Shown here piece by piece: positions 33,453 to 41,885 of a DNA stretch of 64,000 bases (position 1 is the first letter of the stretch; every line of letters begins with the position of its first letter). The position numbers were made by a program, and so were the translations under genes. Below the pieces are notes generated by a model that was not told where the DNA came from, did no database searches, and was given only the letters and a program-made list of their open reading frames with translations. Source of the DNA: Amycolatopsis sp. GM8 (GTDB lineage: Bacteria > Actinomycetota > Actinomycetes > Mycobacteriales > Pseudonocardiaceae); contig NZ_JAJKFK010000003.1 in NCBI RefSeq assembly GCF_021653975.1, positions 496,001 through 560,000 of the forward strand, in the 5' to 3' direction.

Positions 33453-34574
33453 TCAGGAAATACCCAGCTGGGTGCACACCGCGGCGGCGTCGTCCGTGCA
33501 GATCTCGCTGGCCTTGACGTAACCCTGGTCGACCACGATCTTCACGTTCTGCTTGGTCACCGACTGCGGCTGCAGCAGCACCGACTTGACCGTACGGTTG
33601 TTCTTCGGGTCCTGAGAAGAGTCCTTCGCGATCGCGTCCGCACCGGCGGTGTCGCCCTTGATCAGCGCGGCGGCCAGCTGCGCGGCAGCGTCGGCCTCCT
33701 GCTGGATCGGCTTGAACACGGTCGAGTACTGGACACCCTGGAGGATGGCCTTCAGGCCCGCGGCGCTCGCGTCCTGGCCGGTCACCGGGACCTTGCCGGC
33801 AAGACCGTTCTTCTGCAGCACGGTGATGATCGCGCCGGCGAGACCGTCGTTGGCCGCCAGCACGCCGTCCACCTTGCCGCCGTTGGCCGACAGCAGCTGC
33901 TCGAAGGTGTTGCCGCCCTTCTGGTTGTCCCAGCCGTCGATGGCCTGGCTGGCGACGAGCTTCAGCGCGCCCGAGTCGTACAGCGGCTTGACGATCTCTT
34001 CCTGCCCGTTGTGGAACAGGGTCGCGTTGTTGTCGGTCGGCGAGCCCTCGATCTCGATGACCTGCCCGCCCGGCTTACTGGCCAGCGCGTCCTTGAGCGC
34101 GGTGCCCTGCAGCCTGCCGACGTTGACGTTGTCGAAGCTGACGTAGTACTTGGCGCTGCCGCCCAGGTTGAGCCGGTCGTAGTCGATGACCGGGACGCCC
34201 TGCTGAGCGGCCTTCTGCTCGACCGTGGCGCCGACGTCACCGCTCGGCGCGGCGATGATCAGCACCTTGACGCCCTGGCTGAGCATGCTGTCGGCGTACT
34301 GCGAGAACTTCTGGTTGTCACCCTGCGCGTTCTCGATGATCGGGCTCATGCCCGCCTTGGTGAGCGCCGCCTGCAGCATCGGCTGGTCGAAACCGGCCCA
34401 GCGCGCGGAGGTGGCGGTCTCCGGGAGGATGACGCCAACCTTCGGGCCGCCGCTGCTCGAACCGCCCTGGTCACCGCTGCTCGAACCGCCCGAACTGTTG
34501 GCGCCACAGGCCGTCAGGGCCAGGGCCACGCCGGTGCCGGCGGCCAGGAGGGCGAGAGTCTTACTCCGCTTCAT
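33453..34574 (-). CDS. xylF: Sugar-binding lipoprotein (XylF-like)
   Basis: A 373-residue periplasmic-binding-protein-like lipoprotein. The signal ends in lipobox LTAC at about 20-23, followed by a Ser/Gly linker. The mature protein has the two-lobe fold of the D-xylose/ribose branch (SQGVKVLIIAAPSG, DGVLAANDGLAGA, VPVTGQDASAAGL). It captures sugar outside the cell and delivers it to the permease. It is first in the operon, and two tandem palindromes lie 17-58 bp upstream. Confidence 0.93.
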   Translation of the reverse strand: MKRSKTLALLAAGTGVALALTACGANSSGGSSSGDQGGSSSGGPKVGVILPETATSARWAGFDQPMLQAALTKAGMSPIIENAQGDNQKFSQYADSMLSQGVKVLIIAAPSGDVGATVEQKAAQQGVPVIDYDRLNLGGSAKYYVSFDNVNVGRLQGTALKDALASKPGGQVIEIEGSPTDNNATLFHNGQEEIVKPLYDSGALKLVASQAIDGWDNQKGGNTFEQLLSANGGKVDGVLAANDGLAGAIITVLQKNGLAGKVPVTGQDASAAGLKAILQGVQYSTVFKPIQQEADAAAQLAAALIKGDTAGADAIAKDSSQDPKNNRTVKSVLLQPQSVTKQNVKIVVDQGYVKASEICTDDAAAVCTQLGIS

Positions 34575-34590
34575 TGCGTCCCCTAGGGAA

Positions 34591-34632
34591 ATGTTGTGGT
34601 CGGCAACATTTGAATGTTGTGTACGACAACAT
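34591..34632. promoter_or_regulatory. Twin ROK-type operators in front of xylF
   Basis: ATGTTG-7 bp-CAACAT occurs twice, at 34591-34609 and 34614-34632, both with perfect 6-bp arms and the same spacer length. The copies are offset by 23 bp, about two helical turns, so two repressor dimers could bind the same face. They are the only such sites seen in the window and lie where the operon promoter must be. Confidence 0.75.
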
Positions 34633-34803
34633 ACTTCCCCGGATGGCCTAACGGTAGGTTTCCGGACCGATTCAGCCTCTTGGGGCAGTTCACGTTCTGG
34701 TAACAACCCGTATGCGTGACACCTACCCGTTCGTCCGCCTCAGCTTCCTCGCCCCGAGTCTGATACGCGAGACCTGTTCACATCCTCGTAACACGTCCGA
34801 GGC

Positions 34804-35691
34804 CTACCCGAGGCGCGGCCGGGACAGGGTCGTGTCGACGAAGGCCCGCGTCGCCGCGGTGATCGGCCCCGACCGGTGCACCAGCCACTGCGGAAGCCGC
34901 TCGGGCGGTGCGAAGCGGTACACCCGGGCGCCCGCCCGGCGGGCCAGCTCGCTCCAGCCGTCCGGCATCAGCCCGGCGCCGATCCCGCGCAACACCATGG
35001 GCAGCACCACGCCGCGGTCCCCCACCTCGGCCGCGATGGTCACGTCGTCGACCGTCTCCGCGAGCCGGTCGAACAGGGCGCGCACGGCGGTCGCCGGTGT
35101 CGGCACGACGAACCGCATGCCCTTCAGGTCTTCCCGGGTGACGGTGTCGCCCGTGCCGATCTCGGTGCCGGGCGGCGCGACGACGAGGAATTCCTCGTCC
35201 CGCAGGTGATGCGCGATGAGCCCTTGCCCGGCCGGGCGCTCGGCGCTGCCGCACACGCCGACCTCGCACCGGCCCTGCACGACCATCGCCACCACTTCGG
35301 CCGCCGACAGCGCGGGCGAGGTACTGACCAGCACGCCCGGATGTTTTTCACTCAGTTCGGCGATGATGCTGATCACCGGTTCGAGTGCCGAGGACGAGGT
35401 CGCCGCGACGTCGACCCGGCCGACCGGCCCGTCGCCGGCCGCCCGCGCCGCGGCCCGCAGGGCCTCGAGATCCCGCAACACCAGCCGGGCCCGGTCGGCC
35501 AGTTGCTCCCCCGCGCTGGACAGCACGGCGTTGCGGCCCACCCGGTGGAAGAGCGCGACGCCCAGCTCCCGTTCGAGCTTCGCGATCGCGCGGGACAAAG
35601 ACGGCTGGGCCACCCGCAACGCCTGGGCCGCATGGGTGAATCCGCCGTGCTCGACAACCGCGACGAAGTACTCCAGCTGCCGGCGTTCCAT
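34804..35691 (-). CDS. LysR-family transcriptional regulator
   Basis: A 295-residue LysR protein. The N-terminal HTH (LEYFVAVVEHGGFTHAAQAL, then PSLSRAIAKLERELG) and a two-lobe effector domain from about 90 are complete and of normal length. It is divergent from a gamma-glutamyltransferase-family gene over 71 bp and probably activates it; the effector is unknown. GC-rich spacing leaves no clear T-N11-A site. Confidence 0.92.
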   Translation of the reverse strand: MERRQLEYFVAVVEHGGFTHAAQALRVAQPSLSRAIAKLERELGVALFHRVGRNAVLSSAGEQLADRARLVLRDLEALRAAARAAGDGPVGRVDVAATSSSALEPVISIIAELSEKHPGVLVSTSPALSAAEVVAMVVQGRCEVGVCGSAERPAGQGLIAHHLRDEEFLVVAPPGTEIGTGDTVTREDLKGMRFVVPTPATAVRALFDRLAETVDDVTIAAEVGDRGVVLPMVLRGIGAGLMPDGWSELARRAGARVYRFAPPERLPQWLVHRSGPITAATRAFVDTTLSRPRLG

Positions 35692-35762
35692 AGCCTGACG
35701 CTATCGGAATGGTGTCCCACATGTCTTGGACGCCGGCCCGGGCCGCGCGGGACACTGCGAGG

Positions 35763-37541
35763 ATGTTCCAGACGCGGCCCACCTTGCAGGGCACCTTCGG
35801 CATGGTGTCGTCCACCCACTGGCTCGCTTCGGCCGCCGCGATGGCCGTGCTCGAAGACGACGGGAACGCTTATGACGCGGCCGTCGCCGCCGCGTTCGTG
35901 CTGCACGTGGTGGAGCCGCATCTCAACGGGCCGGCCGGCGAAGTGCCGATGATCATCGCGCCCGCCGGTGCCGCGCCGAAGGTCCTTTGTGGACAGGGAC
36001 CGGCCCCGGCCGGGGCCACGATCGAGCACTACACCTCGCTCGGGCTGGCTCTCGTGCCCGGCACCGGGCCGCTGGCCGCCGCGGTGCCCGGCGCGTTCGA
36101 CGCGTGGCTGCTCCTGCTGCGCGACCACGGCACGAAATCCCTCGACGAGGTCCTGAAGTACGCCATCGGCTACGCCGAGAACGGCCATCCCGCGGTCGAG
36201 CGCATCGGTGCCACGGTCGAGACGGTGCGCGAGCTGTTCGAGACCGAGTGGACCAGTTCGGCGGAGATCTACCTGCGCGACGGAAAGTCGCCCGCGCCGG
36301 GTGCGCTGCTCAAGAACACCGCGCTGGCCGCGACGTGGCGCCGCCTGCTCGCGGAAGCCACCGGCCCGAGCCGGGAGGCGCGGATCGACGCCGCCCGGAA
36401 GGTCTGGCGCGAGGGCTTCATCGCCGAGGCGATCGCGGCACACGCGGCACAGGCCACAATGGACACTTCCGGCGAGCGCCACGCCGGAACCCTGACCGGG
36501 CAGGATCTCGCCTCGTTCGAAGCGTCCTATGAGGACCCGGCGACGTACACCCGGAACGGCTGGACCATCGCGAAACCCGGGCTGTGGAGCCAAGGTCCGG
36601 CGTTCCTGCAACAACTCGCCCTGCTGCCCGGCGAACTCGACTACGCGACACCGGACTACTACCACACGCTCATCGAGGGCACGAAACTCGTGATGGCCGA
36701 CCGCGAAGCGTGGTACGGCGACAGCGCGGACGTCTCACTGGAGACCCTGCTTTCCGCTGGGTACAACGATTCTCGCCGCGCGCTCATCGGCGAGCACGCG
36801 TCGCGCGAACTGCGTCCCGGCCGCCCCGACGGCCGGGAACCCCGGCTGAGCAAGCATGCCGAGCGCGTCATCGCCGGCGACACGATCGCGACTCCGGCGG
36901 GCGCGGGCGAGCCGACGGTCGCGAAGAACGGCGCCACCCGCGGCGACACCTGCCACGTCGACGTGGTCGACCGGTGGGGCAACATGATCGCGGCGACGCC
37001 GAGTGGCGGCTGGCTGCATTCGAACCCGGCCATCCCCGGTCTGGGCTTCCCGCTCGGCACCCGGCTGCAGATGGCGTGGCTCGACCCCGGCCTGCCGAAC
37101 TCGCTCGCGCCGGGCAAGCGTCCGCGCACCACGCTCAGCCCCTCGCTGGCGTTGCGCGACGGTGTGCCGGTGATGGCTTTCGGCACGCCCGGCGGCGACC
37201 AGCAGGACCAGTGGAGCACCCATTTCTTCCTGGCTGTCACACTGCGCGAAAAAGTGCGGAATGGTCTGGACCTGCAGGGCGCGATCGACGCGCCGAACTG
37301 GCACACCGAGAGTTTTCCGGGCTCGTTCTATCCGCGCGCGATGACCCCCGGCGCCGTCAGCGTGGAGTCGCGGATCGGCGACGACGTCATCGCCGCGTTG
37401 AAGGCCCGCGGGCACGACGTGACCGTCGGGGAACCGTGGTCCGAAGGGCGTTTGTGCGCCGTGGCACGCGACCCGGAGACCGGAGTGCTCTCGGCTGCGG
37501 CCAACCCGCGCGGAATGCAGGGATATGCCGCCGGGCGATAA
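35763..37541 (+). CDS. Gamma-glutamyltransferase-family protein
   Basis: A 592-residue Ntn-hydrolase of the GGT family. The autocatalytic processing site is present: RGDTCHVDVVDRWGNM, with T396 as likely nucleophile, splitting the chain into large and small subunits. NSLAPGKRPRTTLSPSLAL and the GTPGGDQQ oxyanion region follow in the small subunit. No signal peptide is visible, so it is cytosolic, as in the acylase-like branch that acts on gamma-glutamyl or other amide substrates. ATG 35763 is chosen by similarity to family N-termini; 35709 and 35721 are in-frame alternatives. A perfect terminator follows. Confidence 0.88.
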   Translation: MFQTRPTLQGTFGMVSSTHWLASAAAMAVLEDDGNAYDAAVAAAFVLHVVEPHLNGPAGEVPMIIAPAGAAPKVLCGQGPAPAGATIEHYTSLGLALVPGTGPLAAAVPGAFDAWLLLLRDHGTKSLDEVLKYAIGYAENGHPAVERIGATVETVRELFETEWTSSAEIYLRDGKSPAPGALLKNTALAATWRRLLAEATGPSREARIDAARKVWREGFIAEAIAAHAAQATMDTSGERHAGTLTGQDLASFEASYEDPATYTRNGWTIAKPGLWSQGPAFLQQLALLPGELDYATPDYYHTLIEGTKLVMADREAWYGDSADVSLETLLSAGYNDSRRALIGEHASRELRPGRPDGREPRLSKHAERVIAGDTIATPAGAGEPTVAKNGATRGDTCHVDVVDRWGNMIAATPSGGWLHSNPAIPGLGFPLGTRLQMAWLDPGLPNSLAPGKRPRTTLSPSLALRDGVPVMAFGTPGGDQQDQWSTHFFLAVTLREKVRNGLDLQGAIDAPNWHTESFPGSFYPRAMTPGAVSVESRIGDDVIAALKARGHDVTVGEPWSEGRLCAVARDPETGVLSAAANPRGMQGYAAGR

Positions 37542-37558
37542 GCGACAGTCCATTCGCG

Positions 37559-37592
37559 ACAGTGGGCCGGTATAGCCGGCCCACTGTTTTTT
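37559..37592 (+). terminator. Strong intrinsic terminator
   Basis: ACAGTGGGCCGG-TATAG-CCGGCCCACTGT is a perfect 12-bp stem with a 5-nt loop, followed by six T residues. It lies 17 bp after the gamma-glutamyltransferase stop and is the only textbook rho-independent terminator in the window. Confidence 0.92.
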
Positions 37593-37668
37593 GTGTGATT
37601 TCCGATACATGCCGTCCGCGCCATCGTTGAAAATACTGAGAAGTAGGTTCCCCGTTACCTTCTGGCGG

Positions 37669-37743
37669 CACCGGCAACCGGTGTCGAAACTTGTTGCCGG
37701 AACCCGGCAAACCCTTGAATGCAAATTGCCGACCCCTTACGCT
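37669..37743 (+). promoter_or_regulatory. Promoter and paired hairpins upstream of the globin operon
   Basis: TTGAAT (37715) - 17 bp - TACGCT (37738) fits a housekeeping promoter 53 bp before the flavohaemoglobin start. Just upstream lie two small perfect inverted repeats: CACCGG-CAA-CCGGTG (37669-37683) and TTGCCGG-AAC-CCGGCAA (37694-37710). Both are placed like regulator sites above the -35. The rest of the gap from 37593 holds nothing else I can identify. Confidence 0.55.
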
Positions 37744-37795
37744 TCTGCGCGACCGAGCCGAACCGAGGGGCCCTAGAAGGGAAACAAGTACGACG

Positions 37796-38944
37796 GTGGA
37801 TACCGCTCGGCTGCGCACCAGTTGGCACAAAGTCACGGATTTCGGTGGCGGAGTGCCGTTGTTCTTCTATTCGACGCTGTTCCTGACCCACCCCCAGCTG
37901 CGGGAGATGTTTCCGGCGGGCATGTCGGCCCAGCGGGACAAGCTCGTCCGCGCACTGGGCACGGTGGTGTCGAACGTCGACGACCTCGACAGCGCCGTCC
38001 CGTTCCTGCAGCAACTGGGCCGTGACCACCGCAAGTTCGCGGTCACCGCCGAGCATTACCCGGCGGTCGGGCAGGCACTACTCGCCACGCTGGAGCATTT
38101 CCTGCACGACGACTGGACACCGGACCTGGCCGCGGACTGGGGCGCCGCCTACAAACTGGTCGCCGACGTGATGACGGCCGCCGCCGGCGAAGACGAGCAG
38201 AGCTCGCCGCCGTGGTGGAACGCCGAGGTGCTGCGGCACGAACGGCGCACCCTCGACATCGCCGTGCTGACCTTGCGTACCGACCAGCCGCTGAAATGGC
38301 TGCCGGGACAGAGCATCGCGGTGGAAACCGAGCTGCGGCCCCGAGTCTGGCGGTACTACTCCCCCGCCACGCCACCGCGCGACGACCACCTCCTCGAACT
38401 GCACGTCCGGATGGTCGACGGCGGTGCGGTCAGTTCGGCACTGGTGCAGGCGGTGACCGCGGGCGACGTGCTACGGCTCGGCGCCCCGGTCGGCTCGCGG
38501 CTCACGCTCGACCACGGCAACGACGTCGTGCTGGTCTCGGGCGGCACCGGATTCGCGCCGATGAAGGCGCTGCTCAGCCAGATCGCCCAGGAACCCGTGC
38601 CGCGCAACGCACAGCTGTTCCTCGGCGCGCGCACGGCGCGGGACTTCTACGACTCGCCCGCGCTGCAGGCGCTCGACCGGGCGCTGCCGAGCCTGCGCGT
38701 GACCCCGGTCGTGTCCGACGACCCGCGGTTCCCCGGAGTCCGGGGCCTGGCCGGGGAAATCGCCGCGCGCTACGGGCCGTGGCCGGGTCGGGAGATCTAC
38801 GTGTGCGGTTCGCCGGCAATGGTGGCGGGGACCCAGGAACTGTTCCATGCGGCCGGTGTGGACGCCGAGCGCGTCCATTGCGAGGACTTCACCGGCTACC
38901 AGGATCCGACGGAGGCCGGGATCGGCCTCCTGAAGAGGGGATAG
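37796..38944 (+). CDS. Flavohaemoglobin-like globin-reductase
   Basis: A 382-residue two-part protein. The globin domain (1-130) has the proximal-helix region RDHRKFAVTAEHYPAVG and distal segment VPLFFYSTLFLTHPQLREMF. The reductase half has RYYSPATPP for FAD, LVSGGTGFAPMKALL for NAD and VCGSPAMV near the end, then a short tail HCEDFTGYQD. Flavohaemoglobins convert nitric oxide to nitrate with NAD(P)H and oxygen. The reductase lacks the classic RxYS arginine spacing exactly as in Hmp, so this is the actinobacterial variant. GTG 37796 is the best start. It leads a three-gene operon with a DivIVA-like protein and a truncated haemoglobin. Confidence 0.87.
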   Translation: MDTARLRTSWHKVTDFGGGVPLFFYSTLFLTHPQLREMFPAGMSAQRDKLVRALGTVVSNVDDLDSAVPFLQQLGRDHRKFAVTAEHYPAVGQALLATLEHFLHDDWTPDLAADWGAAYKLVADVMTAAAGEDEQSSPPWWNAEVLRHERRTLDIAVLTLRTDQPLKWLPGQSIAVETELRPRVWRYYSPATPPRDDHLLELHVRMVDGGAVSSALVQAVTAGDVLRLGAPVGSRLTLDHGNDVVLVSGGTGFAPMKALLSQIAQEPVPRNAQLFLGARTARDFYDSPALQALDRALPSLRVTPVVSDDPRFPGVRGLAGEIAARYGPWPGREIYVCGSPAMVAGTQELFHAAGVDAERVHCEDFTGYQDPTEAGIGLLKRG

Positions 38945-38955
38945 GGACTCCCAGC

Positions 38956-39588
38956 ATGACTTTGCAGGCAGGTGACCGACATTCGGCGGTCCGGCGGGTG
39001 CTCACCCCGGAGCGGATCCGCAGCATCACGTTCAGCAGGACCCCGCTGGGCCGTCGCGGGGTCGACCCCGACGAGGTCGAACTGTTCCAGCACCGGCTCG
39101 CCGAGGAGATCGCCGCGGGCGAAGCGGAGAACGCCCGGCTGCGCGCGGAGGTCGACCGGCTGCGTGACTGGTACCGCAGCCACGGCGAGAACGTGGACCC
39201 GGTGCTGCTGCCCAGAACGGTGAACGTGGAAGCCGTGAACCTGTTGTCCGAGGCGCAGTTGCAGGCCGAGGCGTACATCGCGCAGGCGGAGGCGCAGTGC
39301 CGCCGGCTGACCGGCGATGCCCGCCGGCAGGCGGTCGCGCTGCTGTCGGACGCCGAGCAGCGGGCCGAGATCGCGGCGCAGGAGGTGGCGCGAGCGCAGC
39401 ACGCCTCGCCCGACGAGCGGCATACCGCGGAAGTCGAGGAGATGGAACGCAGGCTGGCGTGGCTGCGCGCGTTCTGCCACGCGGTACAGGTCCAGCTGCA
39501 CGCGGCGTCGGACGCGTTCGCCCAGGAAGTCGACAAGCTCGCGCAGCTGCCCGAGCACTTCACGCAACGAGATCGGAGACGCCCGTGA
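38956..39588 (+). CDS. DivIVA-like coiled-coil protein
   Basis: A 210-residue protein. The N-terminal RVLTPERIRSITFSRTPLGRRG resembles the DivIVA membrane-contact loop (I-x-x-x-x-F-x-x-x-x-x-G-R-G-Y/V-D-x-x-E-V). A long Glu/Ala/Arg coiled coil follows (about 40-80 and 98-165), then a shorter one to the C-terminus. DivIVA proteins mark negatively curved membrane and organise polar growth in actinomycetes. Being placed between two globin genes (11 bp after the first, 4-bp overlap with the second) suggests it scaffolds them at the membrane; that is inference. Confidence 0.85.
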   Translation: MTLQAGDRHSAVRRVLTPERIRSITFSRTPLGRRGVDPDEVELFQHRLAEEIAAGEAENARLRAEVDRLRDWYRSHGENVDPVLLPRTVNVEAVNLLSEAQLQAEAYIAQAEAQCRRLTGDARRQAVALLSDAEQRAEIAAQEVARAQHASPDERHTAEVEEMERRLAWLRAFCHAVQVQLHAASDAFAQEVDKLAQLPEHFTQRDRRRP

Positions 39589-39956
39589 CCAGTATCTACG
39601 ACCGGATCGGCGGCCAGGAGGCCCTCAGCGCGGTCGTCGAGGACTTCTACACCCGGGTCCTCGCGGACGCCGAGCTGGCGCCGTTCTTCGCCGGTGCCAA
39701 CATGAACCGGTTGAAGGGCAAGCAGGTCGAGTTCTTCGCCGGTGCCCTGGGTGGTCCAGACCAGTACACGGGGCTGAACATGCGGGAGGCGCACCGGGGT
39801 CGCGGGATCGGGCAGCCGCAGTTCGACCGGGTGGCCACGCTGCTGACCGTCTCGCTGCTGGAAGCCGGGGTGCCGAAGGAACTCGTGGACCAGATCATCG
39901 CCGCGGTCGCCCCACTGGCCGGCGACATCGTGTCCCCCGCGGTGCCGCGGGGTTAG
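39585..39956 (+). CDS. Group I truncated haemoglobin (GlbN-like)
   Basis: A 123-residue 2-on-2 globin: IYDRIGGQEALSAVVEDFYTRVL, with B10 tyrosine Y22, then proximal histidine H70 in MREAHRG, and the usual E- and H-helix pattern. Group I members bind oxygen tightly and oxidise nitric oxide (as trHbN of mycobacteria does). The GTG start overlaps the DivIVA-like stop (GTGA). It needs a reductase; the flavohaemoglobin two genes upstream could serve. Confidence 0.93.
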   Translation: MTSIYDRIGGQEALSAVVEDFYTRVLADAELAPFFAGANMNRLKGKQVEFFAGALGGPDQYTGLNMREAHRGRGIGQPQFDRVATLLTVSLLEAGVPKELVDQIIAAVAPLAGDIVSPAVPRG

Positions 39957-39971
39957 CGGTCCAGGGGTCCG

Positions 39972-40892
39972 TCAGAGCAGGCCGGCGCGCGCGAGATGGT
40001 CGCGCACGCCGGCCTGCTCTGCGTCGTCGAGCGGCGCCATCGGCAGGCTCGTCGTGCCGCTGGCGAGAATTCCCCGTGCCACCAACGAATACTTGAGGGC
40101 GCCGATGGCGGAGGCGGACGGGCCGATCCGGGTGCCGCCGACGGTGATCATCCGGAACAGCTCACGCAGGCGGCGCTGCTCGGTGGCCGCCGCCACCCAG
40201 TCGCCGCGGCGGGCGGCCTCGTAGAGCCGGACGTAGCCGTGCGGGTCGACGTTGGCGAGGCCCGGGACGAGGCCGTGCGAACCGAGGAACATCGCGACAT
40301 CGGCCATCGTCTCGGAGCCGGTGAACACGCGAAAGCCTGGGGTGTCGGCGAGTTCCAGCACGCGGCGGAATCCGTCGAGGTCTCCGCTGGAGTCCTTGAT
40401 GCCGTCGAGCGTGCCGTCGGCGGCCAGCTCCGCGACGACCTCCGCCGGGAGCTTGGTGTGTACCGAGCCGGGGATGTCGTACCCGATCAGCGGAATGTCG
40501 GCCGCGGCCCGGATCGCGCGGAAATGCGCCGGGAACTCGACGGGTGAGGTCGGCGCGTAGAACGGGACGGTCGCCACAAGTGCTTGCGCCCCATGGGTTT
40601 GCGCCGCGCGGGCATGCGCGATCACGCGCGGCGTCGTGGTGTCGATGATGCCGGCCAGCACCGGCACCTGCCCGGCGGCGACGCCCGAGACGACCTCCAG
40701 CGCGCGGTAACGGACGTCGTCGGTCAGATAGGCGACTTCACCCGTCGAGCCGGTGACGAACAGGCCGTGCACGCCCGCGTCGAGCAGGAACCCGGTCAAC
40801 CGCTCCAGCGATGGCACATCGAGCTCGCGCCCCGGCGTGAGCGGCGTGCACACGGGCGGCACGACACCGCGGTCCAGCACGGGGGCAGGCAT
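39972..40892 (-). CDS. DapA/N-acetylneuraminate lyase-family aldolase
   Basis: A 306-residue class I aldolase-fold protein. VTGSTGEVAYL is the carboxylate-binding motif; the Schiff-base lysine is K166 in GIKDSSGD and the catalytic tyrosine Y138 in LIGYDIPG. Family members cleave or make 2-keto acids (dihydrodipicolinate, sialic acid, ketodeoxy sugar acids). Control by the neighbouring GntR argues for a catabolic 2-keto-acid aldolase rather than lysine synthesis (inference). ATG 40892 has GGAG 5 bp upstream and leaves the operator outside the gene; ATG 40919 would lie within it. Confidence 0.88.
   Translation of the reverse strand: MPAPVLDRGVVPPVCTPLTPGRELDVPSLERLTGFLLDAGVHGLFVTGSTGEVAYLTDDVRYRALEVVSGVAAGQVPVLAGIIDTTTPRVIAHARAAQTHGAQALVATVPFYAPTSPVEFPAHFRAIRAAADIPLIGYDIPGSVHTKLPAEVVAELAADGTLDGIKDSSGDLDGFRRVLELADTPGFRVFTGSETMADVAMFLGSHGLVPGLANVDPHGYVRLYEAARRGDWVAAATEQRRLRELFRMITVGGTRIGPSASAIGALKYSLVARGILASGTTSLPMAPLDDAEQAGVRDHLARAGLL
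39974..40020. terminator. Hairpin at the 3' end of the DapA-like gene
   Basis: AGAGCAGGCCGGCG (39974-39987) pairs perfectly with CGCCGGCCTGCTCT (40007-40020) around a 19-nt loop. It lies inside the last 16 codons of the DapA-like gene and 18 bp beyond the truncated haemoglobin stop, so it could stop transcription of the globin operon. There is no T-run. Confidence 0.4.
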
Positions 40893-40915
40893 ACCAGCTC
40901 CGATCTCGACGGATG

Positions 40916-40940
40916 ACATAGGACGTTGGACGTCCTATGT
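40916..40940. promoter_or_regulatory. GntR operator at the DapA-like gene promoter
   Basis: ACATAGGACG-TTGGA-CGTCCTATGT is a 25-bp palindrome with perfect 10-bp arms. A -10-like TATGTC (complement of 40915-40920) overlaps its inner edge. Its 16-bp core TAGGACGTTGGACGTC is repeated exactly (in opposite orientation) at the gntR promoter. Confidence 0.8.
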
Positions 40941-41015
40941 CCTTTGGGTAGGCCGCGGTCGCACAGGCGGTCAACTCGCGCTCGCACCGCGTCGGGCGAT
41001 GGCGCCCGGCCCCGT

Positions 41016-41150
41016 CTTGGCGAGCACCAGCGGCCGGGCAGGCGCCCGGGCGCGCGGCGACACTGCAGTGAACCGGGCCCAGGCCTTAGCGAGCACCCGT
41101 GCCCGAGCACCGGCGGCCGGGCTTGGCGAGCACCAGCGCCCGGGCACCAC
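41016..41150. repeat. Degenerate repeats in a non-coding gap
   Basis: The 240-bp gap 40941-41183 is very GC-rich and holds three related units, cttggcgagcaccagcg or ccttagcgagcacccgtg, at 41016, 41084 and 41122, each followed by a cgg/ccgggc run. No open frame is convincing. They do not belong to the 21-bp families. Confidence 0.5.
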
Positions 41151-41183
41151 CGTCCGAGCATCCGGGCGGCCGCGCCCCCGGCT

Positions 41184-41849
41184 TCAGCGGGCGGCGATGC
41201 GCTTGCGGATCTCGTCGAAGTGCTCGCTCACCGCTTCGCCGACCAGTTCGCCGTTGCCGGCTGCGATGGCTTCCAGGATGCGCTGGTGCTTGTCCATCAG
41301 GCTGGCCGGCGGCGAGGCCGGGGTGCCGATCAGCGACTCGGTCTGCTGGTAGACGTCCCAGAACAGGCGGATCAGCTCCAGCGCCAGCTCGTTCCCGGCG
41401 GCCTCGCCGATCAGCTCGTGGAACCGCCGGTCGGCGGCGGGCGCCGTCTCGGGGTCGGCCATCTTGTCCACGCATTCCCCCAGCGCCTGCAGGAGTTTCC
41501 CGTTCCCCACGGCCTTGCGGGTCAGCGCGGTCTCCAGGACCTGCCGAACCTCGAGCAGATCGCTGAGCCCACGCAAGTCGTCCCGCGACCGGGCGCGCGT
41601 CCGGAACAGCAGCGACGGGCTGAGCGCGGCCATGCTCGCCTCCCCGACGAACGTGCCGTACCCGTGCCGGATCTCCACGATGCCCAGCGCCTGCAAGGTC
41701 CGCAGCGCCTCCCGCACCGAGTTCCGGGCGACGCCGAACTCCTCCATCAGCCGCGGCTCGGTCGGCAACGGGTCACCCGCCCGCAGCTGCCGCCGGTCGA
41801 TCAGCTCGATGATCTCCCCGACCAGCTCCTGACCTCGTGTAACCCGCAC
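41184..41849 (-). CDS. FadR-type GntR regulator
   Basis: A 221-residue regulator with the N-terminal winged helix (about 5-70: LPTEPRLMEEFGVARNSVREAL) and a C-terminal all-helical FCD domain whose histidine ligands (FHELIGEAAGNELALEL, MDKHQRILEAI) would hold a metal and a small acid. It sits beside the DapA-like gene with identical operators before both, so it likely represses both until a sugar or keto acid binds. GTG 41849 with GAGGG upstream gives the usual N-terminus; GTG 41885 would fall in the promoter. Confidence 0.9.
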   Translation of the reverse strand: MRVTRGQELVGEIIELIDRRQLRAGDPLPTEPRLMEEFGVARNSVREALRTLQALGIVEIRHGYGTFVGEASMAALSPSLLFRTRARSRDDLRGLSDLLEVRQVLETALTRKAVGNGKLLQALGECVDKMADPETAPAADRRFHELIGEAAGNELALELIRLFWDVYQQTESLIGTPASPPASLMDKHQRILEAIAAGNGELVGEAVSEHFDEIRKRIAAR

Positions 41850-41885
41850 CCTTGCCCTCGCTTCGACGTGTGAGCGTACCGGCAC

